Positions 27,653 through 37,153 of a stretch of DNA of 64,000 nt are shown piece after piece; positions within the stretch are counted from its first letter, which is position 1; every line of letters begins with the position of its first letter. The translations under genes and the position numbers were made by a program. The notes beneath the pieces were generated by a model, which saw nothing but the letters and a program-made list of their open reading frames with translations, was not told the DNA's origin and searched no databases. Origin of the DNA: Natrialba hulunbeirensis JCM 10989 (lineage in GTDB: Archaea; Halobacteriota; Halobacteria; Halobacteriales; Natrialbaceae); NCBI RefSeq assembly GCF_000337575.1, contig NZ_AOIM01000009.1:117114-181113 (forward strand), given 5' to 3'.

Positions 27653-30600
27653 ATGGCCGCCGAGGAGGAACCCGAGTTTCCATCTGAGTCCGAATCCGAA
27701 CCCAGCGCCACGTCTACGGTCGGATCCGATGCCGGCTCTGTACCCACCACGTCCACCGAGCCAGCCGCGGATACGGGCACCTCACAGACGAAATCGCTCG
27801 AGAGTGCACTCGAGTCCGCCTGCCGTGGCGAGGTGCGTTTCGACGACTACACGCGAGTACTGTACGCCACCGACGGGAGCATCTATCAGGCACAGCCGGC
27901 GGGCGTCGTCGTGCCGCGAGACGCGGCTGACGTACAGGCGGCGGTTCGCGTCGCAGCCAAACACGACGTGCCGGTGCTCCCACGGGGCGCGGGCTCGTCG
28001 CTCGCCGGACAGGCGGTCGGTCCCGGCTGTATCGTGCTCGATCTCTCGCGGCACATGGACGAGATTCGGGAGATCGACCCGGTGCGCCAGCGCGCTACTG
28101 TCCAACCAGGTGTCGTACAGGATGACCTCGACACTGCGCTCGAACCGCACGGACTCAAATTCGCGCCCGATCCGGCCTCCTCGAACCGAGCGACGATCGG
28201 CGGCGGTATCGGGAACAACTCGACGGGTGCACACTCGGTCCGCTACGGGATCACCGACGCCTACGTCGAGGAATGTGAGGTCGTCCTCGCGGATGGCTCA
28301 CAGATTCGGACGCGAGATGTCGTGTTGGACAGCCCGGAGTGGGACCAGATCGTCTCGAAAAATGACCGCGAAGCTGCAATTTATCAAACCGTTCGAGCCG
28401 TCGTCGAGGACAATGCCGACGAAATCGAAGCACGCTACCCTGACCTCAAACGCAGCGTCAGCGGCTACAACCTCCAGAAAGTGATTAGGACCACCGAGCA
28501 GGGGGAACGAGTGATCAACCTCTCGAAGCTCATCGTCGGCGCGGAGGGCACCCTCGGTGTCGTCGTCGAAGCTGATCTCTCGCTCGTCACCCGGCCGGAG
28601 GAAACCGCGCTCCTCGTCTGTTGCTACGACGACCTCCTCGAGTCGCTCGCTGCTGTGCCCCGGGCACTCGAGTACGATGCCAGCGCGGTCGAACTCATGG
28701 ACGAGGACGTGTTTCGACTGGCCGCCGACTCGACGGAGTACGCCGAGTTCGCCGAGCCGATTCCGGACGGGACTGCGGCGGCACTCCTGTTGGAGTTCGA
28801 CTCGGAGGTGGTCGACGACTTGTCGGCCGCGGCCGAGCGCGCACGTTCGGAACTCGTCGAATCGGGGGCTGCGGTCGAGTCGCTCGAGGCGTTCGCCGCC
28901 GACGAGCAGGATCGGCTCTGGAAGCTCCGCAAGGCTGCGATTCCGCTGCTGATGAGCATGGAAGGCGACCCCAAACCCTACCCGTTCGTCGAGGACGCCT
29001 CGGTCCCACCCGCGGAACTCGCGGAGTACGTCGCTGGCTTTCAGGAGATTCTCGAGGCCCACGACACGAAAGCGTCGTACTTCGCCCACGCGGGTGCGGG
29101 GACGCTGCACATTCGGCCTGTCCTGAACCTCAAAGACGGGGGCGGTGTCGAGATCATGCGCTCGATCGCCGAGGACGTGACCTCGCTCGCGCTCGAACAC
29201 GGCGGCTCGTTCTCCGGAGAGCACGGCGACGGGCTCGCCCGGACCGAGTTCAACCCCAAACTGTACGGCCCCGATCTCTGGGACGCGTTCAAGAAGGTCA
29301 AGTCCGCGTTCGATCCCGACTGGCGCATGAATCCGGGGAAGGTCGTCTCCCGCGAGTCAGAACCGACGGACATCCGCGACAATCTTCGCTACGGCCCCGA
29401 CTATGCGACACTCGAGCCACGGACAGCACTCGAGTTCGAGTCGGAGGGCGGCTTCTCCCATCTCGTCGAACTCTGTAACGGCTGTGGGACCTGCCGCCAG
29501 ACCGACGGCGACGTGATGTGTCCGACGTATCGGGCGACCGGCGAGGAGATCGCGACGACACGCGGCCGGGCCAACTTGCTCCGGGCGGCGATTAGCGGCG
29601 AACTCGACCCCGATGCGCTCTACGATGACCGGTTCCAGTCCGAGGTGCTGGATCTCTGCATCGGCTGCAAGGGCTGCCAGAGCGACTGCCCGACCGGCGT
29701 CGACCTGGCAAAGCTCAAAGCCGAGGTGAAACACCAGTACCACGAGCGCGAGGGCGTCGGCGTACGCGAACGTCTGTTCGCGAACATCGACCGGTTCGCC
29801 GCGCTCGGGAGCACGGCCGCGCCGCTCGCGAACCGCGCTACAGCAGTGCCCGGTGCGCGACGGGTACTCGAGAAGACCCTCGGCATCGCATCCGAGCGAA
29901 CGCTTCCCTCGTTCCGTCGCGAGTCGCTTGTCGACTGGTTCACAGCCCGCGGGCCGCAGGTCGATCCCGCGGACGCCGTAGCCGGCGTCGTTCTCTATCC
30001 AGACACGTATACGAACTACTCGAACCCCGAACCCGGAAGGGCCGCCGTCGAGCTACTGGAGGCTGCGAACGTTCACGTCCGGATTCCGGATCTCGGCCCG
30101 ACGGGCAGGGCCGCCTACTCACAGGGGGTGCTCGACGATGCCAGCGGACGGGCCGAGACGCTGCTCGGGGAACTCGAGTCGTTCCTTGATCGGGGCTGGT
30201 CGGTGCTCTTTCTCGAACCGTCCGACGCGTCGATGGTGGTCGACGAGTACCGATCGCTGCTCGGCGACGAGTACAGCGAGCACGTCGACCGCCTCGCGGC
30301 GAACGCCTACGGCGTCTGCGAGTTCATCGACACGCATCGACTCGACGATAGTATCGCGTTCGACTCGAGTGCGGCGGGCGAGGGGCTGACGTATCACGGG
30401 CACTGCCACCAGAAAGCCCGTGGCGCGGACCATCACGCCGTTGGCGTCCTTCGGCGGGCCGGTTACGCGGTCGATCCCGTCGACTCCGGCTGCTGTGGCA
30501 TGGCCGGCAGCTTCGGTTACGAGGCCGAACACTACGAGCTCTCACGGGCAATTGGCTCGCTTCTGCAACCGCAACTCGCCGACAGTTCGGGCACAACTGT

Positions 30601-30703
30601 CGTCGCCCCAGGAACCTCCTGTCGGACGCAGATCGGCGACTTCGAGGGTGAAGAGCGGCCGGACCATCCGGTCGAACTGCTCGCTCGTGCACTCGCAGGC
30701 TGA
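27653..30703 (+). CDS. FAD/Fe-S/CCG dehydrogenase (D-2-hydroxyacid type, YdiJ-like)
   Basis: This 1016-residue fusion starts with about 60 low-complexity residues. Then come an FAD-binding PCMH domain (VPRDAADVQAAVRVAAKHDV; PRGAGSSLAGQAVGPG) and the FAD-linked oxidase C-terminal domain with HAGAGTLHIRPVLNL. Two 4Fe-4S clusters follow (CNGCGTC near 609 and CIGCKGCQSDCP near 670), then a heterodisulfide-reductase-type CCG domain with GHCHQKA and SGCCGMAGSFGYE (near 945). The architecture is that of 2-hydroxyacid (lactate or 2-hydroxyglutarate) dehydrogenases like E. coli YdiJ. Electrons likely pass to quinone or another carrier; the substrate is not determinable. Confidence 0.87.
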   Translation: MAAEEEPEFPSESESEPSATSTVGSDAGSVPTTSTEPAADTGTSQTKSLESALESACRGEVRFDDYTRVLYATDGSIYQAQPAGVVVPRDAADVQAAVRVAAKHDVPVLPRGAGSSLAGQAVGPGCIVLDLSRHMDEIREIDPVRQRATVQPGVVQDDLDTALEPHGLKFAPDPASSNRATIGGGIGNNSTGAHSVRYGITDAYVEECEVVLADGSQIRTRDVVLDSPEWDQIVSKNDREAAIYQTVRAVVEDNADEIEARYPDLKRSVSGYNLQKVIRTTEQGERVINLSKLIVGAEGTLGVVVEADLSLVTRPEETALLVCCYDDLLESLAAVPRALEYDASAVELMDEDVFRLAADSTEYAEFAEPIPDGTAAALLLEFDSEVVDDLSAAAERARSELVESGAAVESLEAFAADEQDRLWKLRKAAIPLLMSMEGDPKPYPFVEDASVPPAELAEYVAGFQEILEAHDTKASYFAHAGAGTLHIRPVLNLKDGGGVEIMRSIAEDVTSLALEHGGSFSGEHGDGLARTEFNPKLYGPDLWDAFKKVKSAFDPDWRMNPGKVVSRESEPTDIRDNLRYGPDYATLEPRTALEFESEGGFSHLVELCNGCGTCRQTDGDVMCPTYRATGEEIATTRGRANLLRAAISGELDPDALYDDRFQSEVLDLCIGCKGCQSDCPTGVDLAKLKAEVKHQYHEREGVGVRERLFANIDRFAALGSTAAPLANRATAVPGARRVLEKTLGIASERTLPSFRRESLVDWFTARGPQVDPADAVAGVVLYPDTYTNYSNPEPGRAAVELLEAANVHVRIPDLGPTGRAAYSQGVLDDASGRAETLLGELESFLDRGWSVLFLEPSDASMVVDEYRSLLGDEYSEHVDRLAANAYGVCEFIDTHRLDDSIAFDSSAAGEGLTYHGHCHQKARGADHHAVGVLRRAGYAVDPVDSGCCGMAGSFGYEAEHYELSRAIGSLLQPQLADSSGTTVVAPGTSCRTQIGDFEGEERPDHPVELLARALAG

Positions 30704-30774
30704 GTTCGACCGCTCACCGCAGACGTGAGAACGAACGCTTTAGGCGTCTGACCGGTGTACGTGTGAGCGAACGA

Positions 30775-31047
30775 ATGCCCGTACCCAAATCCGAGTTCGA
30801 CAGCCTGCCGCCGTGTGACTTCTACACGCCCGCGGAACTGCTCGAGGACGACCAGATGTACACCGTCTACGAAATCGCCCGCATGCTCCAGGGGCTCGAG
30901 GCCGACGCCGAAATCGATCAGGAGACCGAAGCTATCCTGCTCGACTGGGCGATTCCATGGATTATGACCAACGCGGCCGAACTCGTGGTCGCCGAACCGC
31001 GAAGCGACGACGAACCCGGCTACTACGGGCTGAAGACGGACGAGTAG
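30775..31047 (+). CDS. Conserved haloarchaeal protein, DUF5827-like
   Basis: The 90-residue product begins MPVPKSEFDSLPPCDFYTPA and contains MYTVYEIARMLQGLE, which has the look of a helix-turn-helix. It resembles, from memory, the haloarchaeal DUF5827 family of unknown function. A GTG 12 nt upstream is an alternative start. The stop abuts the ATG of the next P-loop gene with no spacer, so the two are likely translated together. Confidence 0.65.
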   Translation: MPVPKSEFDSLPPCDFYTPAELLEDDQMYTVYEIARMLQGLEADAEIDQETEAILLDWAIPWIMTNAAELVVAEPRSDDEPGYYGLKTDE

Positions 31048-31893
31048 ATGATTCTGCTCGTCGTTGGCACTGACCGAGTCGACGCCGGCAAGACCACGTT
31101 CTCGGTCGGCCTGCTCGAACGCACCGGCGCTCGCGGCTACAAACCCCGCGCAGGCAATGACTTCTGGTTCGACCACGACGACTGCCAGCGCGCGCTCACA
31201 GACGGGCGGCTCTACGGCAAGGACGCCGCCCGACTCGCCACTGCCGAGAACAGGGATCGAGCTCCCGAAGCCCTCAACCCCGTCCATCGGCTCTGGCGAC
31301 CGACACCGGACGCGGGGGCCGGTCTGCTCGGCCGCCACGACCGCGAGTTCGTCGTCGACCGTATCGGCCGCGGCGAGGACGCGACGTACGTCCGAAACGC
31401 GACCGCCGAGGTGCCCGCAGCCGTCTCCGAGGCGCTCCCGCTCGAGGACGCGATTCCCGTCGAGACCGTCGAGGAGTTCAATACGGTCGCCGAGCAGCGG
31501 TACGTGCCGGCGTTCGCTGACCTCGCCGCGGAAATCGAGGCGACGGATGTCGCCGTCGTCGAATCCTACAGCGACATCGCCCAGCCACTCCAGTCGCTCG
31601 ACCCCGCGGCCGTCACGGCGGTCGCCGCCGTCGAACCCGGCCGCGTCCGAATCTACCCCGGCGACCGCTACTGCCGGGCCTGCGAAATCGCGAGTTCCAG
31701 CCCGAAAGACGGCGCACTCGAAAAACGCGTGCCGGACGTACTCGAGTACCTCGACCCACTCGATCGGGTGTCGTTGCCGCCACTCGAGAGCGCGGATCGT
31801 GACGATCCCGCAGCGATCGCCGACGCGTACAGCACGGCCTACAACGCGTTGCTGGCTGCGGCCCGCCAGGGTGGCCCGAAGCGCGCTGAGTGA
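31048..31893 (+). CDS. P-loop protein of the dethiobiotin-synthetase-like (SIMIBI) type
   Basis: The 281-residue product starts with a P-loop VVGTDRVDAGKTTFSVGLLE (residues 5-24) followed by GYKPRAGNDFW, the same layout as BioD/CobQ-like ligases where a Lys-Pro follows the first helix. A second acidic strand (DVAVVESYSDIAQP) could be the metal-binding site. CRACE near residue 210 adds a Cys pair of unknown use. It follows the DUF5827-like gene directly. Reaction unknown; ATP-dependent ligase or a GTPase-like maturation factor are both possible. Confidence 0.6.
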   Translation: MILLVVGTDRVDAGKTTFSVGLLERTGARGYKPRAGNDFWFDHDDCQRALTDGRLYGKDAARLATAENRDRAPEALNPVHRLWRPTPDAGAGLLGRHDREFVVDRIGRGEDATYVRNATAEVPAAVSEALPLEDAIPVETVEEFNTVAEQRYVPAFADLAAEIEATDVAVVESYSDIAQPLQSLDPAAVTAVAAVEPGRVRIYPGDRYCRACEIASSSPKDGALEKRVPDVLEYLDPLDRVSLPPLESADRDDPAAIADAYSTAYNALLAAARQGGPKRAE

Positions 31894-31983
31894 GCGAACT
31901 CGTTCGGCGTCTGACCGTGTGATAGCCCAGCATGCTGCTTGCGGAACGATCAACTTACAACCACGGAGTGTAACCACTGGGTG

Positions 31984-33138
31984 ATGAGACGACGAACGTT
32001 CGTCGGCACACTCGGTGGGGGAGCGATCGCTGGCTTTGCAGGCTGTCTCTCTCGCGAGGATACCGACGACGAGGACGAGAACGGCGATGCAAACGGCGAC
32101 CCAAACGGTGACGAGACACCCGACCCAGAGCCCGAGAACCCCGATCTCGAGGGCACGCTCGAGGTCGTCACCTACGAGTCGATGGTCGACGGCGATAACC
32201 CGGCCGGTCCGTGGCTCAAAGACGCCTTCGAGGAAGCGTATCCCGACGCGGAACTCGAGTGGACCCGTCTGCCGGACCAGGGAATCAACCACTACATCAA
32301 CAGCGCCGACCAGGGCGAGTCGATCGATCCCGATGTCTACCTCGGGCTGAACATCGACGATCTGGTGACTGTCGACGACAACCTGTCGGATGGCGGCCTG
32401 TTTCGCGAACTCAACACCGGCCGAATCGAGCGCTCGGGTCGCATCCGCGATGGCCTCGATATGGGCGACCCGCACGACCGCGTGCTCGCGTACGATACGG
32501 GCTACATCAGCCTCGTCTACGACGAAAACGAGGTCGACGAGCCACAGACGTTCGAGGACCTACTCGAACCGGCGTACGAGGATGCGCTGATCGCCCAGAA
32601 CGCACAGACCTCGGACCCTGGCCAGGCGTTCTTACTCTGGACCATCGACGCCTTCGGCGAGGACGGCTACCTCGACTACTGGCGGGACCTGCAGGACAAC
32701 GGCGTTCGTGTGCTCGATAGCTGGAACGACTCCTACTACGGCGCGTACATGAACGAGGAGCGTCCGATGATCGTCTCCTACTCGACGGACCAGGTGTTCG
32801 CCTCCGCGGAGGGCCACGACCTCAGCCGTCACCAGATCGGCTTCCTGAACGACCAGGGCTATGCAAACCCCGAAGGGATGGCGATCTTCGAGGATGCGGA
32901 CCAGCTCGACCTCGCGTACGCCTTCCTCGATTTCGCGCTCTCGAACGACGCACAGGCCGAAATCGCAGAACGGAACGTCCAGTTCCCGGCCGTCGAAGAC
33001 GAGCACGTCGACCTCGACGAGGAGTTCGACCAGTACGCCTACGTGCCGCCGGAGGCCGTGACGGTCGGCTACGACGACCTCCGCGGAAACGTCGACAACT
33101 GGGTCGACGAGTGGGCGCGCGAAATCGCGAGCCAGTAG
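31984..33138 (+). CDS. thiB: Thiamine-type ABC transporter, substrate-binding lipoprotein
   Basis: ATG 31984 is chosen because it puts MRRRTFVGTLGGGAIAGFAG C, a Tat signal with lipobox, at the N terminus; an upstream start would spoil it. The 384-residue protein has an acidic linker (residues 24-50) and then a periplasmic-binding fold (LEVVTYESMVDGDNPAGP; EGMAIFEDADQLDLAYAFLD) as in ThiB/TbpA. It would capture thiamine or a phosphate ester outside the cell. TATA-like ACTTACAA lies at 31953-31960. A permease and an ATPase gene follow in tight order. Confidence 0.85.
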   Translation: MRRRTFVGTLGGGAIAGFAGCLSREDTDDEDENGDANGDPNGDETPDPEPENPDLEGTLEVVTYESMVDGDNPAGPWLKDAFEEAYPDAELEWTRLPDQGINHYINSADQGESIDPDVYLGLNIDDLVTVDDNLSDGGLFRELNTGRIERSGRIRDGLDMGDPHDRVLAYDTGYISLVYDENEVDEPQTFEDLLEPAYEDALIAQNAQTSDPGQAFLLWTIDAFGEDGYLDYWRDLQDNGVRVLDSWNDSYYGAYMNEERPMIVSYSTDQVFASAEGHDLSRHQIGFLNDQGYANPEGMAIFEDADQLDLAYAFLDFALSNDAQAEIAERNVQFPAVEDEHVDLDEEFDQYAYVPPEAVTVGYDDLRGNVDNWVDEWAREIASQ

Positions 33139-33142
33139 GCCC

Positions 33143-35188
33143 GTGTCTCGGTCGGGGGACGATTCGCCGCCACAGCCGGCGTCACAGGCTGGCAACGAAC
33201 GGGGCCAGACGAGCACCAGCGACGGCGAGTGTCAGAACGAGTGCGAGTGCGAGAGCGAGAGCGAGTACAACCACGAGCGCACGCTTCCTTCTCCCGACTC
33301 CATATCGCTCAATACAGAACTTCGACACTGGCTCGACAGCCACGCGCTCGCACTGCTCGCCCTCGCCACCGCCGCCGTCCTCGCGGTCATGCTCTACCTC
33401 CCGACCGGCGTCGTCCTCGTCAACGCCGTCGTCGAGGACGGCATCCCAACACTCGCGCCGTTCGTCGACGTCCTCACAGATCCCTTCTACTTCGGCATCC
33501 TGGCAGACGTCTTCGCTGACCCGCTCGCGATCGGCGAACACCTCCACGCACTCGCCGGCTGGCTCGCAGCCATCTCGATTTCAGTTGGACTCGAGTACCG
33601 ACTCCCAGTGCCGTTCGTCCAGTTCGAGCTGCCGATCCCCTGGGTTGGTGTCGAGACCCCCGGCGTTCGGCAGGGGCTGTTCGGCTTTACGGCATACCAG
33701 GCCGCGCTGTCGACGGTTGCGAGCGTCGCGATCGGGTTGCCGGCGGCGTATATCCTCGCGAACTACGAGTTCTACGGGCGACGGACGCTGCGATCGCTGA
33801 CGATTCTGCCGTTCGTGCTGCCGGGGATCATGGTTGCTGTGGGCTTTTACGCGATGTTCGGCCGCTCCGGGACGCTGAACACGGTCCTGGGCGGGGTTGG
33901 CCTCGGCCCGTTCGCGTTCGTCGAGTCGAATCCGCTCGCGATCGTCATCCTGGCCCACGCCTTCTACAACGCGCCGCTGGTCGCCCGGATCACCGTCGCC
34001 GCCTGGGAGTCAGTCGACGTCCGGGCCGTCGAAACCGCTCGCAGTCTCGGCGCGAGCGAGCGCCGCGCCTTCCGGGACATCGTCGTGCCACAGCTCGCGC
34101 CGGCCGTGCTCACCGGAGCGCTGTTGACGTTTATCTTCACGTTCATGACGTTCCCCATCGTGCTCGCGCTTGGCGGCCTGCAGCTTGCGACTGTCGAGGT
34201 CTGGATCTACGACCGCATCCAGCGGCTGGACTACACCGAGGCCGCGACGCTGGCCGTCCTCGAAACCGTTCTCTCGCTCGGACTAACCTACGCCTACCTC
34301 CGTTACGAGTCCGCCCAGTCGGGACTCTCGCAGGCAGCCTCGCCGCCGCCGAAGGAGGCGCTATTTCCCGATCTCCGAACGGTCCTCTCTCCCCGACGGC
34401 TCGCTATCCTCGGCTACGGGCTCGTCGCGCTCGTCCTCTTCGTCGGCCCACTCGCGAGCCTCGTCATCGGGAGTCTGACCGACGGGAGCGGCTTTACGCT
34501 GCGAAACTACGCCTTCCTGCTGGAGCGCCAACTCGAGGGCGAGAGCTTCCAGACCCAGCCGTGGCCGGCGATCCGGAACTCGTTGCTGTTCGGTGTCGCA
34601 ACGCTCGCGGTCGCGGTGCCGATGGGCGTCGTCATCTCGGTGCTGACGGTTCGGGCGGGTCGGAGCGGGACGATAATCGACACCCTCGCAATGCTCCCGC
34701 TCGCGGTCAGCGGGGTCGTCTTCGGCATCGGGCTGCTCCAGGGGCTCGTCTTCGGTATCTCGCTGCCCGGCGGCTGGCAGTTCCAGGTGACCGGCGCGGT
34801 CGCCATCGTCGTCGCGCACGCGGTCGCAGCCTACCCGTTCGTCACCCGGAACGTCTCGCCGCTGCTCTCGAATCTCGATCCGGCGATGGTCGAATCCGCG
34901 CGTGCGCTCGGCGCGTCGCGATTCCGGGCGCTGCTCGACGTGGAACTCCCGCTGGTCGCGAGCGGTATCGTCGCCGGCGCAGCCTTCGCCTTTGCCATCT
35001 CGATCGGCGAGTTCTCTTCGACGGTGATTTTGGCCAGCGGGAGCGAGAGCTACACGATGCCCGTCGCCGTCGAACGCTACCTCGGTCGCCGAACCGGCCC
35101 CGCAATCGCGATGGGGACGCTCCTCTTGTGCGTCACAGCGGCCAGTTTCGTCGTCATCGACCGCGTCGGCGGGAGGTACGAACTGTGA
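33143..35188 (+). CDS. thiP: Thiamine-type ABC transporter, fused permease
   Basis: The GTG start at 33143 is 4 nt after thiB. The 681-residue protein has a 60-residue Ser/Glu/Cys-rich leader (CECESESEYN) and then about twelve membrane helices in two homologous halves. Each half has an EAA loop that docks the ATPase (ETARSLGASERRAFRDIVVP near 300; ESARALGASRFRALLDVELP near 580). Fusion of both permease halves is the rule for ThiP. Its stop overlaps the start of the ATPase gene (GTGA). Confidence 0.88.
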   Translation: MSRSGDDSPPQPASQAGNERGQTSTSDGECQNECECESESEYNHERTLPSPDSISLNTELRHWLDSHALALLALATAAVLAVMLYLPTGVVLVNAVVEDGIPTLAPFVDVLTDPFYFGILADVFADPLAIGEHLHALAGWLAAISISVGLEYRLPVPFVQFELPIPWVGVETPGVRQGLFGFTAYQAALSTVASVAIGLPAAYILANYEFYGRRTLRSLTILPFVLPGIMVAVGFYAMFGRSGTLNTVLGGVGLGPFAFVESNPLAIVILAHAFYNAPLVARITVAAWESVDVRAVETARSLGASERRAFRDIVVPQLAPAVLTGALLTFIFTFMTFPIVLALGGLQLATVEVWIYDRIQRLDYTEAATLAVLETVLSLGLTYAYLRYESAQSGLSQAASPPPKEALFPDLRTVLSPRRLAILGYGLVALVLFVGPLASLVIGSLTDGSGFTLRNYAFLLERQLEGESFQTQPWPAIRNSLLFGVATLAVAVPMGVVISVLTVRAGRSGTIIDTLAMLPLAVSGVVFGIGLLQGLVFGISLPGGWQFQVTGAVAIVVAHAVAAYPFVTRNVSPLLSNLDPAMVESARALGASRFRALLDVELPLVASGIVAGAAFAFAISIGEFSSTVILASGSESYTMPVAVERYLGRRTGPAIAMGTLLLCVTAASFVVIDRVGGRYEL

Positions 35189-36345
35189 CCGAACTTCGAC
35201 TTGCAGGCGTCTCGAAGCGCTACGGTGGCACAGAGACGAGTACCACGGCCGACGAAAGTGGAGCTGAAGCGATCGCCCTACAGAACGTCGACCTCACCGT
35301 CCGCGACGGCGAGTTCTTCACGCTCGTCGGCCCTTCCGGCTGTGGCAAGACGACCACGCTACGGACCATCGCCGGTTTCGAGGAGCCGACGACCGGCACC
35401 GTCACCTTCGACGGCGACCCGATGACCGGCGTCCCGCCAGAAGACCGGGATGTCGGCGTCGTCTTCCAGAGCTACGCCCTTTTCCCACACCTCTCGGTCG
35501 CCGAGAACGTCGGCTACGGGCTCAAGTTTCGAGCGCCGCCCGCTGGACTGACCGTCGATGAACGTGTGCGCGAGCTACTCGAGTTAGTCGACCTCGAGGG
35601 GATGGGCGAGCGCGATCCGACACAGCTCTCTGGCGGCCAGCAACAACGGGTTGCCCTCGCTCGTGCGCTCGCACCGGCACCGGAGTTGCTCTTGCTCGAC
35701 GAGCCGATGAGCGCGCTCGATGCCAGACTGCGCGAGTCACTTCGCCGGCAACTCTCTCGGATTCAGTCCGAACTCGAGATCACTACGGTCTACGTCACGC
35801 ACGATCAGGCGGAGGCGCTCGCGATTTCGGATCGCCTTGCGGTGATGCACGACGGCGAAATCGAACAGGTCGGCCGGCCGAAGGATGTCTACCGCGAGCC
35901 GGCCTCACGCTTCGTCGCCGAGTTCGTCGGTGACAACAACGTCTTCGACGGCCGGGTGGTCGATCACGATGGGGAGCGTGCGACTGTCGCAGTGGGTGAG
36001 ACAGGAGTCGAGACGGGGATGGGGTCAGAGACACAAACACAGACACAGGCACAGGTAGAGACACAGAAACAAACACGGACGACGTTCACACTCGCTAACG
36101 TTCCGACGGACGTAACGCACATCGCTGTCTGTGTGCGGCCAGGTGCGCTCAGTCGCGAGGCGACGCAGAATCAGCTCACCGTCGACATCGAGACGACCGA
36201 GTTCCTCGGCGAGCGCGTTCGCGTTCACGGCCACTGGAACGACGTTCCGATCGTTCTCCGGCTCGCGGAGCCGCCCAGCGGTGAGACGTGTTCGGTCGGG
36301 TTCGAACCCGGGGCGGCGCATGTACTCTCATCGAGCGACGACTAA
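35185..36345 (+). CDS. thiQ: Thiamine-type ABC transporter, ATP-binding protein
   Basis: The gene starts with GTG 35185, overlapping the thiP stop by 4 nt; the open frame reaches upstream only inside thiP. In 386 residues it shows Walker A GPSGCGKTTTLRT, Q-loop VFQSYALFPHL, signature LSGGQQQRVALARAL, Walker B LLLLDEPMSALD and His switch VTHDQAEAL. The C-terminal TOBE-like part is interrupted by a repetitive Thr/Gln tract (TQTQTQAQVETQKQTRT) coded by ACACAG-type repeats at 36029-36078. Such a tract is unusual and may vary in length between strains. Confidence 0.9.
   Translation: MTELRLAGVSKRYGGTETSTTADESGAEAIALQNVDLTVRDGEFFTLVGPSGCGKTTTLRTIAGFEEPTTGTVTFDGDPMTGVPPEDRDVGVVFQSYALFPHLSVAENVGYGLKFRAPPAGLTVDERVRELLELVDLEGMGERDPTQLSGGQQQRVALARALAPAPELLLLDEPMSALDARLRESLRRQLSRIQSELEITTVYVTHDQAEALAISDRLAVMHDGEIEQVGRPKDVYREPASRFVAEFVGDNNVFDGRVVDHDGERATVAVGETGVETGMGSETQTQTQAQVETQKQTRTTFTLANVPTDVTHIAVCVRPGALSREATQNQLTVDIETTEFLGERVRVHGHWNDVPIVLRLAEPPSGETCSVGFEPGAAHVLSSSDD
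36029..36078 (+). repeat. ACACAG-type simple repeat inside thiQ
   Basis: The codons for a Thr/Gln-rich insertion in the C-terminal domain of the ATPase are near-perfect 6-mers of ACACA(A/G). This is an in-frame microsatellite and a potential hot spot for slippage. Confidence 0.7.
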
Positions 36346-36384
36346 GCACCCCGACGCTCTGGGCCCGTCGTCCGTCGCTCACAC

Positions 36385-36963
36385 TTACGCTTGTCGCGCC
36401 ATTCGTCCCGATAGCTCGACGTGATCGTACGGCTCACTCGTCACACTCGGGCCATGTCCCGTGTGCATCTCGGTCAGCGCTGTGTCGATGGACTCGAGTA
36501 CCCGGTCGATGCTCTCGATCAACGTCTGGCGGTCACCCTCCGGCAGATCCGTGCGGCCGAAGCTACCGTTCTGGAAGACCAGGTCGCCGGCGAAGAGGAT
36601 GCCGGCGTCGGCGGCGTAGAAACACAGGTGGTCGTCCTTGTGGCCGGGGGTGTAGAGGGCGATGTACTCGTTGTCGCCGATCGTGAGGGTCTCGCCGTCC
36701 TCGATGGCGTGGTCGACGCCGTCGATCGTCTCGTCGTAGCCCCAGACGTCGACGTCGAAGGCGTCGACCACGGCGTCGACGTTCCCGACGTGGTCGCGGT
36801 GGGTGTGTGTGAGGACGACGGCATCCAGGCCATCGACTCGAGACTGAATCGCGTCGACAACGTCGAAGTTCGCCCCGGTGTCGATTAGTACGGTTCGGTC
36901 GCCTTCGACGAGAAAGACGTTGCTGGTGAACGCCTGCACGCCCTGTGCGAGATTGTGGATCAT
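36385..36963 (-). CDS. Metallo-beta-lactamase-fold hydrolase
   Basis: The 192-residue protein has the dizinc motif THTHRDHVGNVDAVV (HxHxDH), the further His in YTPGHKDDHLCF, and Asp in FAGDLVF. The final His is in HTGHGPSV. This is a glyoxalase-II-like stand-alone hydrolase, probably acting on a thioester or other small substrate. It converges on thiQ. Confidence 0.88.
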   Translation of the reverse strand: MIHNLAQGVQAFTSNVFLVEGDRTVLIDTGANFDVVDAIQSRVDGLDAVVLTHTHRDHVGNVDAVVDAFDVDVWGYDETIDGVDHAIEDGETLTIGDNEYIALYTPGHKDDHLCFYAADAGILFAGDLVFQNGSFGRTDLPEGDRQTLIESIDRVLESIDTALTEMHTGHGPSVTSEPYDHVELSGRMARQA

Positions 36964-37153
36964 AGCGACCCCTACGAAGGCGAGGGGTTTGTGCGTATCG
37001 ACACTCGCTGTCGCCGGCTCTGATCGCGAATCTCGCTCAGTCGCGAGTGTGGTGAGTCGAGTCTCTCTAACCTACACGAAACCGAACAGGTTTCTCGACC
37101 GTCGGTTCTCGTATTCACAAGCATTTTTAGCTCCGGCACGTAGTGAGCAACGA

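Noticed and set aside
30532-32475. 647-residue minus-strand frame
   Set aside because: It runs across the ends and starts of four well-supported plus-strand genes and shows no domain.
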